NCBI GenBank assembly: GCA_016868455.1
Contig: VGGV01000017.1
Coordinates: forward strand, 1 to 53,328
DNA from: Bacteroidota bacterium
GTDB taxonomy: Bacteria; Bacteroidota; Bacteroidia; Chitinophagales; Chitinophagaceae
Direction of reading: 5' to 3'
Length of the DNA: 53,328 bases
Positions within the stretch are counted from its first letter, which is position 1; every line of letters begins with the position of its first letter. The notes under the pieces were generated by a model. That model was not told the origin of the DNA. It saw nothing but the letters and a program-made list of their open reading frames with translations, and did no database searches. The position numbers and the translations under genes were made by a program. Shown here one piece after another: positions 34,564 through 44,339 of this stretch.

Positions 34564-35625
34564 ATGAAAAGCTATTTTGGCACATATTCTTCATCAGGGT
34601 TAATGGCGGCGGATAGCACTGTGCTGGTGTTTGACAAAAACCTGAGCATTGGCTATAAGGCAACTGACGGAAGCAATGCACAGGTGAACTGGCTGTTGCG
34701 TGATGTAACGGCTGATTTTGATTTTGCCCGTCAAAGCACCCGTTTGCGGCATACAAAGCTTCCGGGGGAATTATTGATTGAAGGAAGGGATGCAGCAGTA
34801 TATATGCATTCTCTGCAGGCCGAACTGGAAAAACCCTGGTACCGGAAAAGCAGCGGGAAGGAGTGGATACGAAACAGGCTTCTGTTAATGGGTATTGCGG
34901 GCCTGCTTGTATTGCTGTACCTGTTGCTGGTACCCTGGCTTTCAAAACAACTGGCTTCGAGAGTATCGGTAAAAACAGAACAACAGCTTGGCGATGCAGT
35001 GTATGATGCACTGGGGCTGGCAGGGCAGGAAGATGTGGCCGCCTCGGCTGTGCTCACCGAATTTTTCAGGACAATGGAGGTGCCTACCGCTTATGATATT
35101 AAGATCACGGTGGTAAATGATAATGGAGTAAATGCGTTTGCCCTGCCGGGCGGCAGAATTGTTGTGTACAAGGCCCTGCTGAAGCAGGTGAGATCTTATC
35201 CCGAACTGGCAGCGCTGCTCAGCCATGAGTTTACACATATCAACAATAAGCATTCCACCAAACGCATTTTTCGCAGTCTTGGCTCCAAAGTTTTTCTGGG
35301 GCTGTTGTTCGGCCGGTTCGGTACGGTAACCAATGTGGTGGTGAACCATGCTGATAACCTTAAAAACCTGAAATACTCCCGCAGCCTGGAGAAAGAAGCC
35401 GATATAGAAGGCCTTGAAATCCTTACCCAGCGTAAAATTGACCCAAGAGGTTTTGAAGACCTTTTTTTACACCTTAAAGAATCAGCTCCGGCTTCTGCAC
35501 TGCCTGAATTTTTGGGCAGCCACCCCGATATTGACAAACGCATCCGCTACATTTGTGAAGCAGCAAAAAATACACCGGTGGAAGAAAATGAAACTTTAAA
35601 GGCTATTTTTGAACAACTAAAATAA
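34564..35625 (+). CDS. M48 family metallopeptidase, membrane-anchored
   Basis: A 353-residue zinc peptidase with HEFTH at about residue 221 and the third ligand in SLEKEADIEGLE (about 277). One hydrophobic segment lies at about residues 103-128 (LLLMGIAGLLVLLYLLLV), so a cytoplasmic or exposed N-terminal domain of about 100 residues precedes the anchored catalytic domain. This arrangement resembles the BepA/YcaL/Oma1-related M48 group, involved in envelope quality control. It is followed by YbjQ with an 11-nt gap, and then a thioredoxin-fold gene, likely one transcript. Confidence 0.88.
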   Translation: MKSYFGTYSSSGLMAADSTVLVFDKNLSIGYKATDGSNAQVNWLLRDVTADFDFARQSTRLRHTKLPGELLIEGRDAAVYMHSLQAELEKPWYRKSSGKEWIRNRLLLMGIAGLLVLLYLLLVPWLSKQLASRVSVKTEQQLGDAVYDALGLAGQEDVAASAVLTEFFRTMEVPTAYDIKITVVNDNGVNAFALPGGRIVVYKALLKQVRSYPELAALLSHEFTHINNKHSTKRIFRSLGSKVFLGLLFGRFGTVTNVVVNHADNLKNLKYSRSLEKEADIEGLEILTQRKIDPRGFEDLFLHLKESAPASALPEFLGSHPDIDKRIRYICEAAKNTPVEENETLKAIFEQLK

Positions 35626-35636
35626 AATCACAGCAG

Positions 35637-35954
35637 ATGTTAATTACCACTACAAGCGCCGTTGACGGCAGACCGGTACAGGAGTACCTCGGAGTAATCA
35701 ATGCCCAGAGCATTATCGGGGCTAATATTTTCAAGGATATTTTTGCCGGCCTGCGGGATGTGTTCGGCGGCCGCAGCAAAACCTATGAAAAGGTACTGGA
35801 ACAGGCCAAGGAAGATGCCCTGCGGGAATTATCAGAGAAAGCGCAGGCCATGGGCGCCAACGGCATCCTGGGGGTCGACCTGGATTTTGAAACAATAGGC
35901 GGCGGCGGCAGTATGCTGATGGTGATTGCCACCGGCACCGCCGTACGGTTATAA
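35637..35954 (+). CDS. ybjQ: YbjQ (UPF0145) family protein
   Basis: The 105-residue protein matches the UPF0145/YbjQ family, a small pentamer-forming heavy-metal-binding-like fold of unclear role. It contains the typical YLGVINAQSIIGANIFKDIFAGLRD and GGRSKTYEKVLEQAKEDALREL regions (short pieces: VINAQSIIG; RSKTYEKVL) and ends GTAVRL. Start is ATG 35637. It is likely co-transcribed with the M48 peptidase upstream and the thioredoxin-fold protein 9 nt downstream. Confidence 0.93.
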   Translation: MLITTTSAVDGRPVQEYLGVINAQSIIGANIFKDIFAGLRDVFGGRSKTYEKVLEQAKEDALRELSEKAQAMGANGILGVDLDFETIGGGGSMLMVIATGTAVRL

Positions 35955-35963
35955 ACCTGTTTC

Positions 35964-36500
35964 ATGAAGCGTATCATCTCATTTATCGCCCTGTCACTGA
36001 CCTCTATCATGATGGCCGGGGCGCAGGCCCGCCCTTTGGCCACAGAAATTTTGCAGGATGCCTGCCGGCAGGCAAGCAAGGAGAATAAAAAGGTTTTTGT
36101 GATGTTCACCGCATCCTGGTGCGGATGGTGCCACCGCATGGATAAAAGCATGCAGGACGAAGACATAAAAAAATACTTTGACGACAATTTTTTGATCCGC
36201 CACTTTGTGGTGGATGAGTTTGGCGACAAAAAAAACCTTGAAACTACCGGGGCGGCTTCTCTGCGTACCAAATACGGAGGCGATGGGCAGGGCATTCCGT
36301 TCTGGCTCATTTTTGACAAGGATGGGAACCTGATCGCTGATTCTATGAGGCCTGATGATCTCGGCAACAAGATGAATACGGGTTGCCCTGCCGATGAACG
36401 GGAAGTGAATTATTTTATCACTGTGTTGAAGAAAACCACCGGCCTCAGCAATGATCAGCTGGAAAAAATCAGTAAACGGTTCAGAAAAAATATGAACTGA
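35964..36500 (+). CDS. Exported thioredoxin-fold protein
   Basis: The 178-residue protein has a signal peptide (MKRIISFIALSLTSIMMAGA) and a thioredoxin-like fold with the active site CGWC in FTASWCGWCHRMDK (about residues 50-63). The WCGWCHRM pattern is typical of the thioredoxin_7/DUF255-like exported group. It probably acts in periplasmic disulfide chemistry. The TGCCTGCCGGCAGGCA palindrome (36059-36074) lies inside the coding sequence and encodes part of DACRQAS. It is the last gene of the M48-YbjQ group and ends with TGA. Confidence 0.85.
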   Translation: MKRIISFIALSLTSIMMAGAQARPLATEILQDACRQASKENKKVFVMFTASWCGWCHRMDKSMQDEDIKKYFDDNFLIRHFVVDEFGDKKNLETTGAASLRTKYGGDGQGIPFWLIFDKDGNLIADSMRPDDLGNKMNTGCPADEREVNYFITVLKKTTGLSNDQLEKISKRFRKNMN

Positions 36501-36503
36501 GCA

Positions 36504-36803
36504 TTACCACTTTACAAGTTCTTCCTGCAGGGCTTCGCTGATTTGCCTTTCAGTTTGTACTATCCAGGGAGGCAGGGCGGCCAGTGACAATTTCCAGCCA
36601 CCTTCATTTTTTTGCAGGTAAAAGAACAGCCTTTCGCCCTTGTCATCACACACATTGGCGCTGAATTGTTCTGATTCAGGATTGTTCAGTTTGCGAAAAT
36701 TGAATTCTCTCAGCCTTCCTCCGGCCCTTACCAGCAGGGTGAACTGAATCACTCGGGTAAATTCAGGATGCATATACTCAGGGTTGAACTTTTTTTGCGG
36801 CAA
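36504..36803 (-). CDS. Conserved small protein of unknown function
   Basis: A 99-residue basic, soluble protein without signal or membrane segment. It starts with TTG (36801-36803); an internal ATG at 36773 would give 89 residues (MHPEFTRVIQF). It contains ANVCDDKGERLFFYLQ and ALPPWIVQ. I do not recognise a named family. It ends 3 nt from the convergent thioredoxin-fold gene. Confidence 0.5.
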   Translation of the reverse strand: MPQKKFNPEYMHPEFTRVIQFTLLVRAGGRLREFNFRKLNNPESEQFSANVCDDKGERLFFYLQKNEGGWKLSLAALPPWIVQTERQISEALQEELVKW

Positions 36804-36874
36804 TTATTGTGCTAACAGGAGAATCAGCAACAGAAAAAGTTGTGCACAGATTTGATGCTTATCAAGCACCTTGT

Positions 36875-38412
36875 TTACCGGATGAGTGTGAAGACCCCTT
36901 TCTGAAAATAGGGTTTGCCCAAATAGTCGGTAGCGCTAACCGACCATACATAAGTACCTGTTGGCTGCACCATACCGTTTACCCTGCCATCCCATCCCCG
37001 GCCGTTGTGGCGGGTGGAGAATACCAACTGGCCCCAGCGGTTATATACATTGAAGTAGTCAATACTCTTTATACCTGCCCCGATGGGCCGCAGTTGGTCA
37101 TTCAGCCCGTCGCTATTGGGTGTAAAAGCCGTGGGCACAAAAACCGCAGGGCCGGTTTGAAATATTTTAATGATGATCCAGTCTGAAGCGCTGCAGCCGG
37201 CCGAATCAAATGCGGTAACCATATACTGCATACCTGCTGAAGCTGTATTGAAAACAGCAATGGGATCAGCAATATCAGGATTATTCAGATTAACAGGCGG
37301 CGACCAGGTAAAACGTACGCCCCCGGAGGCATTTAACTGCAGGGGCTGGCCTCTTACCACGGCGGTATCATTACCTGCATTTACTTTTAACCGGGGCAAC
37401 ACGGTAATGATCACCGTATCAACTTCTGGTTTTGGGCATCCTCTTGTATCATAGGCAGCAAGTATAAAAGCCGTGGTTTTGGGCGGCTGTGCGGATGTTA
37501 TTAGTTGTACAGGATTCGTTACATATTGCGCCGCCGACCATGCCCATGAACTGCCATCGCTGCCGCCCTGCAACAGTGCGGCGCTGTTATAACAAATGGC
37601 TGTGTCTTTTCCCGCATTAGCAATGGGGTAGGGCACCGGAGTTACCACCATAGTTTTTGTTTCCGTACATCCGCCTATAACGGCAGTAACTGTAAAAGCT
37701 GATACTGTTGCGGGATTTACAAACGGGTTTTTTACAAAAGGATCACTCACTTCTGCAGACGGCGTCCATGAAAACTGTAATCCGTCTGATTGAATTTGTA
37801 ATTGCGTCAGGTCGCCGCTGCAAATGGTAGTGTCGTTAGCGATCAGCGTAACAAAATCAACCACGCTTACCCTTACAGAATCCCGGTTGGTGCATCCGCC
37901 GGCATTCAGGTCTACATAATAGGTTGTGCTTACAGGCGGAAACACCTGCGGTGAAGGTGAAGTTGGATCAGAAATGTTTACAGCCGGACTCCAGCTAAAG
38001 GTACCGCTGCCTGTTGCCTGAAGTATAAGATTGTCGTTCCTGCAAATCAATGTGTCCCGGAATGAAAGACTGAGTGCCGGGCCTGTTGTTATGGTGATGG
38101 ATTTGTCAGCAGTATCCCGGCAACCTTTTGAATCTGTAACAATAAGGCGGACACTTCTTGTTCCGGTTTGCGGATACTGATAAGTCGGGTTTTGAAGGGT
38201 GGATACATCCAGTACGGTGGTAGGGTCGCCAAAATCCCAGTTCCAGCTGTTTACTACACCATAAACTGAAACAGTACGGTCAGTAAAAAAGGTAGGCCGG
38301 TTTACACAACCGCCCACAAAGCTGAAATCCGGCGAAAATCCCGGGTAATATGACCGGCCCTGGCAGCAGCGCTAACCGCAAGCAACAGCACCATGATCAG
38401 TTTTTGTTTCAT
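36875..38412 (-). pseudogene. PKD-repeat adhesin with T9SS type B tail, frameshifted near its start
   Basis: The main open frame (38317 to 36875, 480 codons) contains a PKD-like domain (VNSWNWDFGDPTT), several Ig-like modules with C...W patterns, and the gliding-motility-associated type B sorting domain. The latter includes FVPTAFTPNSDGLNDQLRP, VYNRWGQLVF and GTYVWSVSATDYLGK. The signal peptide (MKQKLIMVLLLAVSAAA, start 38412) is in a different frame. One extra base in the CCGG at 38354-38357 would join it to SYYPGFSPDFSFVGG. The gene is therefore either frameshifted or has a sequencing error. Function: probably surface adhesin; specificity unknown. Confidence 0.8.
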
Positions 38413-38593
38413 ACCGGTTCATTATGGCCTTATCACACGGGAGTATTAAAGTTATCAATAAATCGGGTCTGCCAAAGCCCCGGTTGCGTGCCACATACTG
38501 CAACGGTTTGCGCCATTTCTCAATCTATAGCCGGGAACAACCCAATACGATTTATGTTTAAATTACGCAGCATTACTCATTAAAGATTGATTT

Positions 38594-39106
38594 ATGAAGC
38601 CCTTACTGGTTGTTTTATTGCTGTTGCCCCTTTTTGCTCCTGCACAGGATTCCACCGGGGCGCCGGTTTGCAAACTGATTAGGGAAACCGACCCTTATAC
38701 AAAGGAGACCAAACTGTCCAGCGGTTTTGTTGGTCTTGACGGGGCTTCTGTTACCATTGATGCGGACAGCAAGGAGATCATTGTGCTTTTTTCGGTTGAA
38801 GGAACAGAGAAATGTTTTGACAATAACTCCACGGCCGATATTTTTTTTGAGGGCATCAAATCTAAAATGACGGCCCGCAATGCGGGCACCATGAACTGTG
38901 AGGGGCTGTTTCAGTTTGTATTCAAGAACTCCCGCAACACACCCCCCACGCTGCTGCAGCGGATGTGCACCAAAAAAATCACCCAGATCATATTTACCGG
39001 TAACAGCAAGAAGCCTTTCACCGTGAATGCGGGACCTGTTGAACAAATAACCCTGATGACGCTGGCCAACTGCGTGGTTACTGAAGGGCGGGCACTGATC
39101 AAATAA
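38594..39106 (+). CDS. Secreted protein of unknown function
   Basis: A 170-residue protein with a clear signal peptide (MKPLLVVLLLLPLFAPAQ). It shows four to five cysteines (VCKLIRE, EKCFDN, NCEGLF, MCTKK, NCVV), which suggests disulfides. It is not recognised as a named family, but it has a conserved-looking beta-rich pattern. It sits between the broken adhesin and the broken DinB-like gene. The 181-nt region upstream shows no clear promoter. Confidence 0.6.
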   Translation: MKPLLVVLLLLPLFAPAQDSTGAPVCKLIRETDPYTKETKLSSGFVGLDGASVTIDADSKEIIVLFSVEGTEKCFDNNSTADIFFEGIKSKMTARNAGTMNCEGLFQFVFKNSRNTPPTLLQRMCTKKITQIIFTGNSKKPFTVNAGPVEQITLMTLANCVVTEGRALIK

Positions 39107-39124
39107 TGCAGGCAAGGGAAACAA

Positions 39125-39577
39125 TTACGGATAAGCTACCGGCTCCAGTTTCAGCACAGCATGCAGGTGATGCTGCAAATGTTTTACATAATCTGTCGCC
39201 AGCCATTCAAGGGTATGCATTTCTTCAGTCATGCAGCTGCGCAGATACATTTCTTCGGGCATATTATGGAGAATCTGGCAAATCTGCTTGTTGAGTAAAT
39301 ACCACAGGCTGATCATATCCGGAGTTTCCCAATGCTGATAGTTATTAATGGCCACCCATTTTTCCTAGTTGTATGTTATCAGCGGGGTTTCTTCATACTG
39401 CGCCTTTACAAAACGGCGGATATTGCTTTGGGCGGAATCAATTAAATGTCCCAGTATTTCTTTCCTGCTCCATTTGTTGGGGGCAGGTTTCCGGCTGTAT
39501 TCCTCCCCGTTGATGTTTTGAAGCGCCGGAAGGTGATGGTTGATGAGGTGTAATAACCGGGAGGCGGTTTGTTTCAT
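39125..39577 (-). pseudogene. DinB-superfamily gene with in-frame TAG
   Basis: Two open stretches in the same frame (39577 to 39365 and on to 39125) are separated only by TAG at 39365-39367. Reading through gives ITYN-(Q)-EKWVAINNYQHW, so CAG to TAG is likely. The product of about 150 residues matches the DinB/YfiT-like four-helix family: NKWSRKEILGHLIDSAQSN holds one metal-ligand histidine, and a C-terminal LATDYVKHLQHHLHAV supplies further histidines. Such proteins are often metal-dependent thiol-transfer enzymes. Intact members of the family are common in Bacteroidota. Confidence 0.78.
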
Positions 39578-39655
39578 ATAATTAATTTTTCAGGATTATT
39601 TTACTTCTGTATGTTTCCGGCCGGGCCCGGTCAGCTGCCGGTTTTGATGAAGCAG

Positions 39656-39964
39656 CTAATCCCGGTATAAAATGGTAACAGATTCCATGGTGTCATGAAA
39701 ATGTCTGTCGAGAAAACCCAGAAAAGAATGGAGCAATTGCCAGTCGTTTCCGTCAGATGCCCTCGTCTTTATTTCAAATATGGAAATATTTTTATGGGCT
39801 TTGTGAAAATCAATGTAACCGCTGTAGCTCACATGCTTCCAGCGGTTGGGTTTTACATGATAAAAAGTACCCCTTTTCCTTTGCCGTAATTCCCGCTTCT
39901 TTTTCTTTACCAGCGAAAGAAAATTATCGCATTCCGGTTTTGAGACAACCTGAACAATACGCAT
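39656..39964 (-). CDS. Conserved small protein of unknown function
   Basis: The 102-residue, basic protein starts at ATG 39964 (MRIVQVVSKPECDNFLSLVKKKKRE) and ends SVTILYRD. The open frame continues upstream to 40057, but the extra residues look like untranslated leader. It has no signal or membrane segment. A family is not recognised. Region 39965-40183 upstream contains nothing else I can assign. Confidence 0.5.
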   Translation of the reverse strand: MRIVQVVSKPECDNFLSLVKKKKRELRQRKRGTFYHVKPNRWKHVSYSGYIDFHKAHKNISIFEIKTRASDGNDWQLLHSFLGFLDRHFHDTMESVTILYRD

Positions 39965-40183
39965 AATGGTTAATTTTTTTTGTATTGGTAACGGCAGCCC
40001 TGCAGGGTAAAGGTAGGAAATAATAAAAGGCTGCTTAAGAGGTTCGGGTTTTTCCAAAGTTACTGTCAGAAGGTTCCGGTTTATATGCCGTAGTCTCCCC
40101 TGTACCGTACAGGGTACCTGTATGTAAAGAAAAACCGGGTTGGTTTTGGCAGCAACCCGGTTTAATAAAGATTTAATTTGGTC

Positions 40184-40564
40184 TCAGTTTCCGGCCGGTT
40201 TGGCAGCGCCGCTTTCTTTTTTCTTTTGTTCCAGCATTTCTTTGTACCTGATCTGCTGTTCTTCGGTGAGGATCTCCATGAACTTGTGTTCTTTTTCTTT
40301 TTTCAGTTCCATCTTCTTTGCTTTTGCGGTTTCTTTATCCTCGCCGGCTGACTGCACAGCGGCATCTATTTTTTCTTTATACTCCTTGTTCAGGGCATCC
40401 CATTTGGCGGTTTGCTCATCGGTGAGTTTTAGTTCATCCTTTATTTTTTTCTGCCACTCGGAATAATCTTTCTGCTTGTCTTTTTCCTTGTCTTTTGATT
40501 CCTGTGCGAGGGCGGGAGCAGCGAAGAAGGCGGCAATGAATGACAACAGCAATAGTTTATTCAT
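40184..40564 (-). CDS. Exported Lys/Glu-rich helical protein
   Basis: A 126-residue protein with a signal peptide (MNKLLLLSFIAAFFAAPALAQ) and a very charged mature part (repeated KDKEK, KMELKKEKEH). The motif LKLTDEQTAKWDALNKEYKE and the later LTEEQQIRYKEMLEQKK resemble LTxxQ-type helices of Spy/CpxP-like periplasmic proteins. By analogy it may act as a periplasmic chaperone or metal-responsive protein; this is inference from the motif alone. Start at ATG 40564 is preferred over the ATG two codons upstream. Confidence 0.6.
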   Translation of the reverse strand: MNKLLLLSFIAAFFAAPALAQESKDKEKDKQKDYSEWQKKIKDELKLTDEQTAKWDALNKEYKEKIDAAVQSAGEDKETAKAKKMELKKEKEHKFMEILTEEQQIRYKEMLEQKKKESGAAKPAGN

Positions 40565-40794
40565 GATCATAAGTTTTAGAATGAAGGGATTGATTTTGAA
40601 CTATCGGGCTGTTAAGTTCGGGAAAAATTCCTTTGAATGCGTTACCGTTGGTATTTTTTTTAACTTCCGGCCCCGGCTCATGTTCTATGAACCGGGATGC
40701 AGTAAAAAGAATGGTTCGTGGCGACAGGAACCAAGGTGGAGAAAGAGAAAGAATAAGGATGTTTTCGTAATTTTAAACACTTAGGGGTACTTAA

Positions 40795-41464
40795 ATGAGA
40801 ATACTTTTTGGCATTATATTTTGCTTCCTTTCCATAGTTTCTTTCGGACAAAAAAAAGAAATAGGAAAAGCTATTACAACTGAAGGGCGGCGGATTATAT
40901 TATACGATGATGGTTCATGGAAATATGAGCTAGAACCTGTACCCGTAATGAAAGGTTCTTCCGTTCCTGATACGGCCGAAGACTTATACAGCAAGCCGGT
41001 AGGGGGGGCAGTTCCAAAAAAGCCCGTATAACAAAAAGGAATGGCATTCAAACCGCACAAATTTTTCCATTTGGTATAATCCAAAAAAATGGAAAGTGAA
41101 TTTGATGAACAATGTACCTCCAACTGAAGTAAGCTTCCATTTTATCGCAAATACCTGTAATGTACTAACCGAGAAAATTGATGTTGATATGGAAAAATGG
41201 GTGTATGACACCAAATTATTCCGAAAACAAAATTACCCGTCAATGAGAATTCAGGAAGAAGAATGGCGAACGGTTAATGGACTTAATGTATATTATATAA
41301 AATGGCAAACAGGTGATAACCGTTCAAATCTTCAATGTTATAGCTATTTTGCCAAGAGCAGTTTCGGGGTTGTTCAATTAACTGTCTCAACACCTGCGGC
41401 AGGAGCCGTAAATGCGGAAGAAGAGATCTTAAGGTTATTAAACGGCCTTGTATTAAATGAATAA
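40795..41464 (+). pseudogene. Secreted protein gene with a frameshift in a G7 run
   Basis: The frame begins MRILFGIIFCFLSIVSFGQ, a signal peptide, and reads to YSKPVGG. At 41002-41008 there are seven Gs; with six, it continues QFQKSPYNKKEWHSNRTNF and joins the second open stretch (from before 41096). That stretch runs to 41464 with NVPPTEVSFHFIANTCNV and LNVYYIKWQTGD. The joined protein has about 222 residues and no family I recognise, but it is coherent. It is either a real one-base insertion or a homopolymer error. Confidence 0.72.
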
Positions 41465-41557
41465 TATTGACTTACGCCTTTCCCTTTGATTATTTTTTCC
41501 TCAAGGATTGATCCTATAAACATAGTCGGCAATCCCACTAAAACGGCCCAAATTGCC

Positions 41558-41565
41558 TACCTTTG
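41558..41565 (+). promoter_or_regulatory. -7 element upstream of lepA
   Basis: TACCTTTG fits TAnnTTTG and is identical to the mqnE box. No TTG was found at the -33 position. Leader length about 45 nt. Confidence 0.4.
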
Positions 41566-41617
41566 CGGCTCATTTTTAAAACAACATGAATTCCCCCTTT
41601 AAGGGATAAGGGCGTAC

Positions 41618-43411
41618 ATGAAGAACATCCGCAATTTCTGCATCATCGCACATATTGACCATGGCAAAAGCACCCTGGCCGACCGGCTGTTGCAGCAAAC
41701 CAATACCATCACCGAACGGGAAATGATGGACCAGGTGCTGGACGATATGGACCTGGAAAGGGAAAAGGGCATTACCATTAAAAGCCATGCTATTCAAATA
41801 AATTACAAGCATAAAAATGGCACTGAGTATATACTCAACCTGATTGATACCCCCGGCCATGTGGACTTTAGCTACGAAGTAAGCAGGGCGCTGGCCGCCT
41901 GTGAGGGAGCCTTGCTTTTAGTGGATGCCACACAGGGGATCCAGGCGCAGACTATCAGTAACTTATACCTGGCAATTGACAATGACCTTGAGATCATCCC
42001 CGTCATCAATAAAATTGATATGGACGGTGCCATGATCGAGGAAGTGGAAGACCAGATGGTGGATCTGATCGGCTGTAAGAGAGAGGATATCCTTCATGCC
42101 AGCAGCCGCACCGGTGTGGGTGTTGACAAAATTCTGGAGGCCATAGTAGAGCGGATTCCGCCACCCAAAGGCGACCCCGAAGCCCCGCTCCAGTCGCTGA
42201 TCTTTGATTCGGTGTTCAACAGTTTCCGGGGTATCATCGTTTACTACCGCATACTGAACGGCTCCATTAAAAAAGGCGACCAGGTAAAATTTGTTTCAAC
42301 AGGACAGGAATACGGAGCCGATGAAGTGGGGATACTGAAACTGAAGATGACGGAAAAGCCTGAAGTGGGCTGCGGCGATGTTGGCTACATCATCACCGGT
42401 ATTAAAAATGCAAAAGAAGTAAAAGTGGGGGACACCATCACCATTGCTTCCAATCCCAACCCGCAAATGATACAGGGTTTTGAAGAAGTAAAACCCATGG
42501 TTTTTGCCGGCATCTTCCCGGTGAATACAGACGACTTTGAAGAGCTGCGTGACTGTATGGACAAACTGCAGTTAAATGATGCATCGCTGACCTATGAACT
42601 GGAAACATCTCAGGCCCTTGGCTTTGGTTTTCGTTGCGGCTTTCTCGGCATGCTGCACATGGAGATCATCCAGGAAAGACTGGAGCGGGAATTTAACCAG
42701 ACGGTGATTACCACGGTTCCCAACGTAAGTTTTATTGCATATACCACAACAGGGGAGAAGATAACCGTGAATAACCCCACAGAATTTCCCGACCCGGTAA
42801 AAACAGACCGGATAGAAGAACCTTTTATCAAAGCGCAGATCATCACCAAGCCGGAATACATTGGCAACATTATGACGCTTTGCCTCGGCAAGCGGGGCAT
42901 ACTGATGAACCAGAGTTACCTGACACAGACAAGGGTGGAACTGATCTTCGAGATGCCGCTGACCGAGATTGTATTTGATTTTTATGACAAGCTGAAGTCG
43001 CAGACACGGGGCTATGCTTCGTTTGACTATCACCCCATCGGTTACCGGGAGAGTGATATTGTAAAGATGGACATATTGCTGAATGGTGATAAGGTGGATG
43101 CATTATCTGCACTGATCCACCGCAGCCGTTCCCAGGATTTTGGCAGAAAACTCTGCGAGAAACTGAAAGAGCTGGTACCGCGGCAGCAATTCCAGATTGC
43201 CATTCAGGCAGCCATCGGCGCCAAGGTAATTGCACGGGAAAATATCTCTGCCATGCGCAAGGATGTAACGGCCAAATGTTATGGAGGCGATATCAGCCGT
43301 AAACGTAAGCTGCTGGAAAAACAGAAAGAAGGAAAGAAACGGATGCGGCAAATCGGTAGTGTGGAAGTACCGCAGGAGGCATTTCTTGCCGTGCTGAAGC
43401 TGGATGATTAG
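41618..43411 (+). CDS. lepA: Elongation factor 4 (LepA)
   Basis: The 597-residue translational GTPase back-translocates or remodels stalled ribosomes. All G-motifs are visible: [10 protein letters not shown] (G1), GITIKSHA (G2), DTPGHVDF (G3), NKIDMDGA (G4). The EF4-specific C-terminal region is complete ([22 protein letters not shown]). Length and start ([16 protein letters not shown]) agree with the family. A strong terminator follows at 43453. The frame is clean. Confidence 0.98.
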   Translation: MKNIRNFCIIAHIDHGKSTLADRLLQQTNTITEREMMDQVLDDMDLEREKGITIKSHAIQINYKHKNGTEYILNLIDTPGHVDFSYEVSRALAACEGALLLVDATQGIQAQTISNLYLAIDNDLEIIPVINKIDMDGAMIEEVEDQMVDLIGCKREDILHASSRTGVGVDKILEAIVERIPPPKGDPEAPLQSLIFDSVFNSFRGIIVYYRILNGSIKKGDQVKFVSTGQEYGADEVGILKLKMTEKPEVGCGDVGYIITGIKNAKEVKVGDTITIASNPNPQMIQGFEEVKPMVFAGIFPVNTDDFEELRDCMDKLQLNDASLTYELETSQALGFGFRCGFLGMLHMEIIQERLEREFNQTVITTVPNVSFIAYTTTGEKITVNNPTEFPDPVKTDRIEEPFIKAQIITKPEYIGNIMTLCLGKRGILMNQSYLTQTRVELIFEMPLTEIVFDFYDKLKSQTRGYASFDYHPIGYRESDIVKMDILLNGDKVDALSALIHRSRSQDFGRKLCEKLKELVPRQQFQIAIQAAIGAKVIARENISAMRKDVTAKCYGGDISRKRKLLEKQKEGKKRMRQIGSVEVPQEAFLAVLKLDD

Positions 43412-43452
43412 GAAGGAGGTCTGAAGCAGGAAGTAGGAATTCAGAGGTCAGG

Positions 43453-43475
43453 GGCATCGGGTGATGCCTTTTTTT
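43453..43475 (+). terminator. Rho-independent terminator of lepA
   Basis: GGCATC-GGGT-GATGCC is followed by seven Ts. Confidence 0.9.
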
Positions 43476-43513
43476 GTTGGGGATTGACGTTTTTTAGATT
43501 ATTAAACAACACA

Positions 43514-44048
43514 ATGAGTTCGGTTGAGTTTTACGACAATTTTATTTCTTATCAGGTGCGGTAAGGAATTAACGACCGGATATTTGGTCTGTATAGAAGG
43601 TTGTGCAGAACAGGTCTTAGCACTGATTCGAATGTGCTGGAAATTGGCTGTGGTATCGGTACACTTACTTATTTATTGCTGAAGAAAATAAGAACAGGCA
43701 GGATCGAGTCAGTGGACATCAGTCCCAAATCCATTGCGTTTGCCCAACAGCATTTAAAAGCAGCCAACCTTACTTTTCATACAGCAGATTTTCTCGGTTT
43801 TGAACCGCAGTATAAATTATTTGATAGGATATTACTGTTTGATGTGCTGGAGCATATACCGCTTGAGCAACATGGGCGGGTGTTTCAGCGAATCAACCGG
43901 TGGATGAGTGATGAAAGCCTGCTGCTGATAAATATTCCCAACCCGGCTTATATTCTTTATGATCAAAAAAACAATCCTGCTGCATTACAGGAAACCGACC
44001 AGCCGGTTTATATCGCCCCGCTTTCTGCTGCACTTGCTTCAGCCAACT
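43514..44048 (+). pseudogene. SAM-dependent methyltransferase, early stop and lost C-terminus
   Basis: The frame opens at ATG 43514 (MSSVEFYDNFISYQVR) and meets TAA at 43562-43564 (codon 17). It is open in the same frame to 44066. The sequence has class I methyltransferase motifs: VLEIGCGIGTLTYLLL (motif I), VDISPKSIAFA (II), and ILLFDVLEHIPLEQH (IV). The C-terminus should continue beyond PAALQETDQPVYI, but at about 44048 the plus strand becomes the antisense of an ABC ATPase gene. Thus it has both a nonsense change and a truncation. Its former partner was probably the neighbouring polysaccharide export locus (O-antigen modification). Confidence 0.72.
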
Positions 44049-44339
44049 GCCCACACGGCCTCTTATGATGGCCTCCCCGGTTGTAGGGGGCGTAATCCGG
44101 CTAATTATCTTTAATAGGGTGCTTTTGCCGGCGCCATTGCGGCCGATGATGCCCACCCGTTCCCCCGGCATTATATCAAGATTAATATCTTTTAAAGCCC
44201 AGAATTTTTCAGCTTTCTTTCTTTGGCTGACTAAATTTTTGAACGAGTCAGTTATTACATCTCTCAGGGCGACATATCGCTTTGATGCTGCCAGTGTGTA
44301 CTGTTTACCCAGGTTTCGTATTTCAATGGCAGGCTGCAT
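44049..44339 (-). pseudogene. Wzt-type ABC exporter ATPase, 3' truncated
   Basis: The start at ATG 44337-44339 (MQPAIEIRNLGKQYTL) overlaps the permease stop in TGATG. The remaining 97 codons include ALKDINLDIMPGERVGIIG and Walker A GRNGAGKSTLLK. After GEAIIRGRVGS at about 44050, the family sequence (normally LLEVGTGFHPELTGREN) is lost, and the frame runs into the antisense of the methyltransferase. The signature motif and Walker B are missing, so no active ATPase is possible. It was a polysaccharide exporter subunit. Confidence 0.82.
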
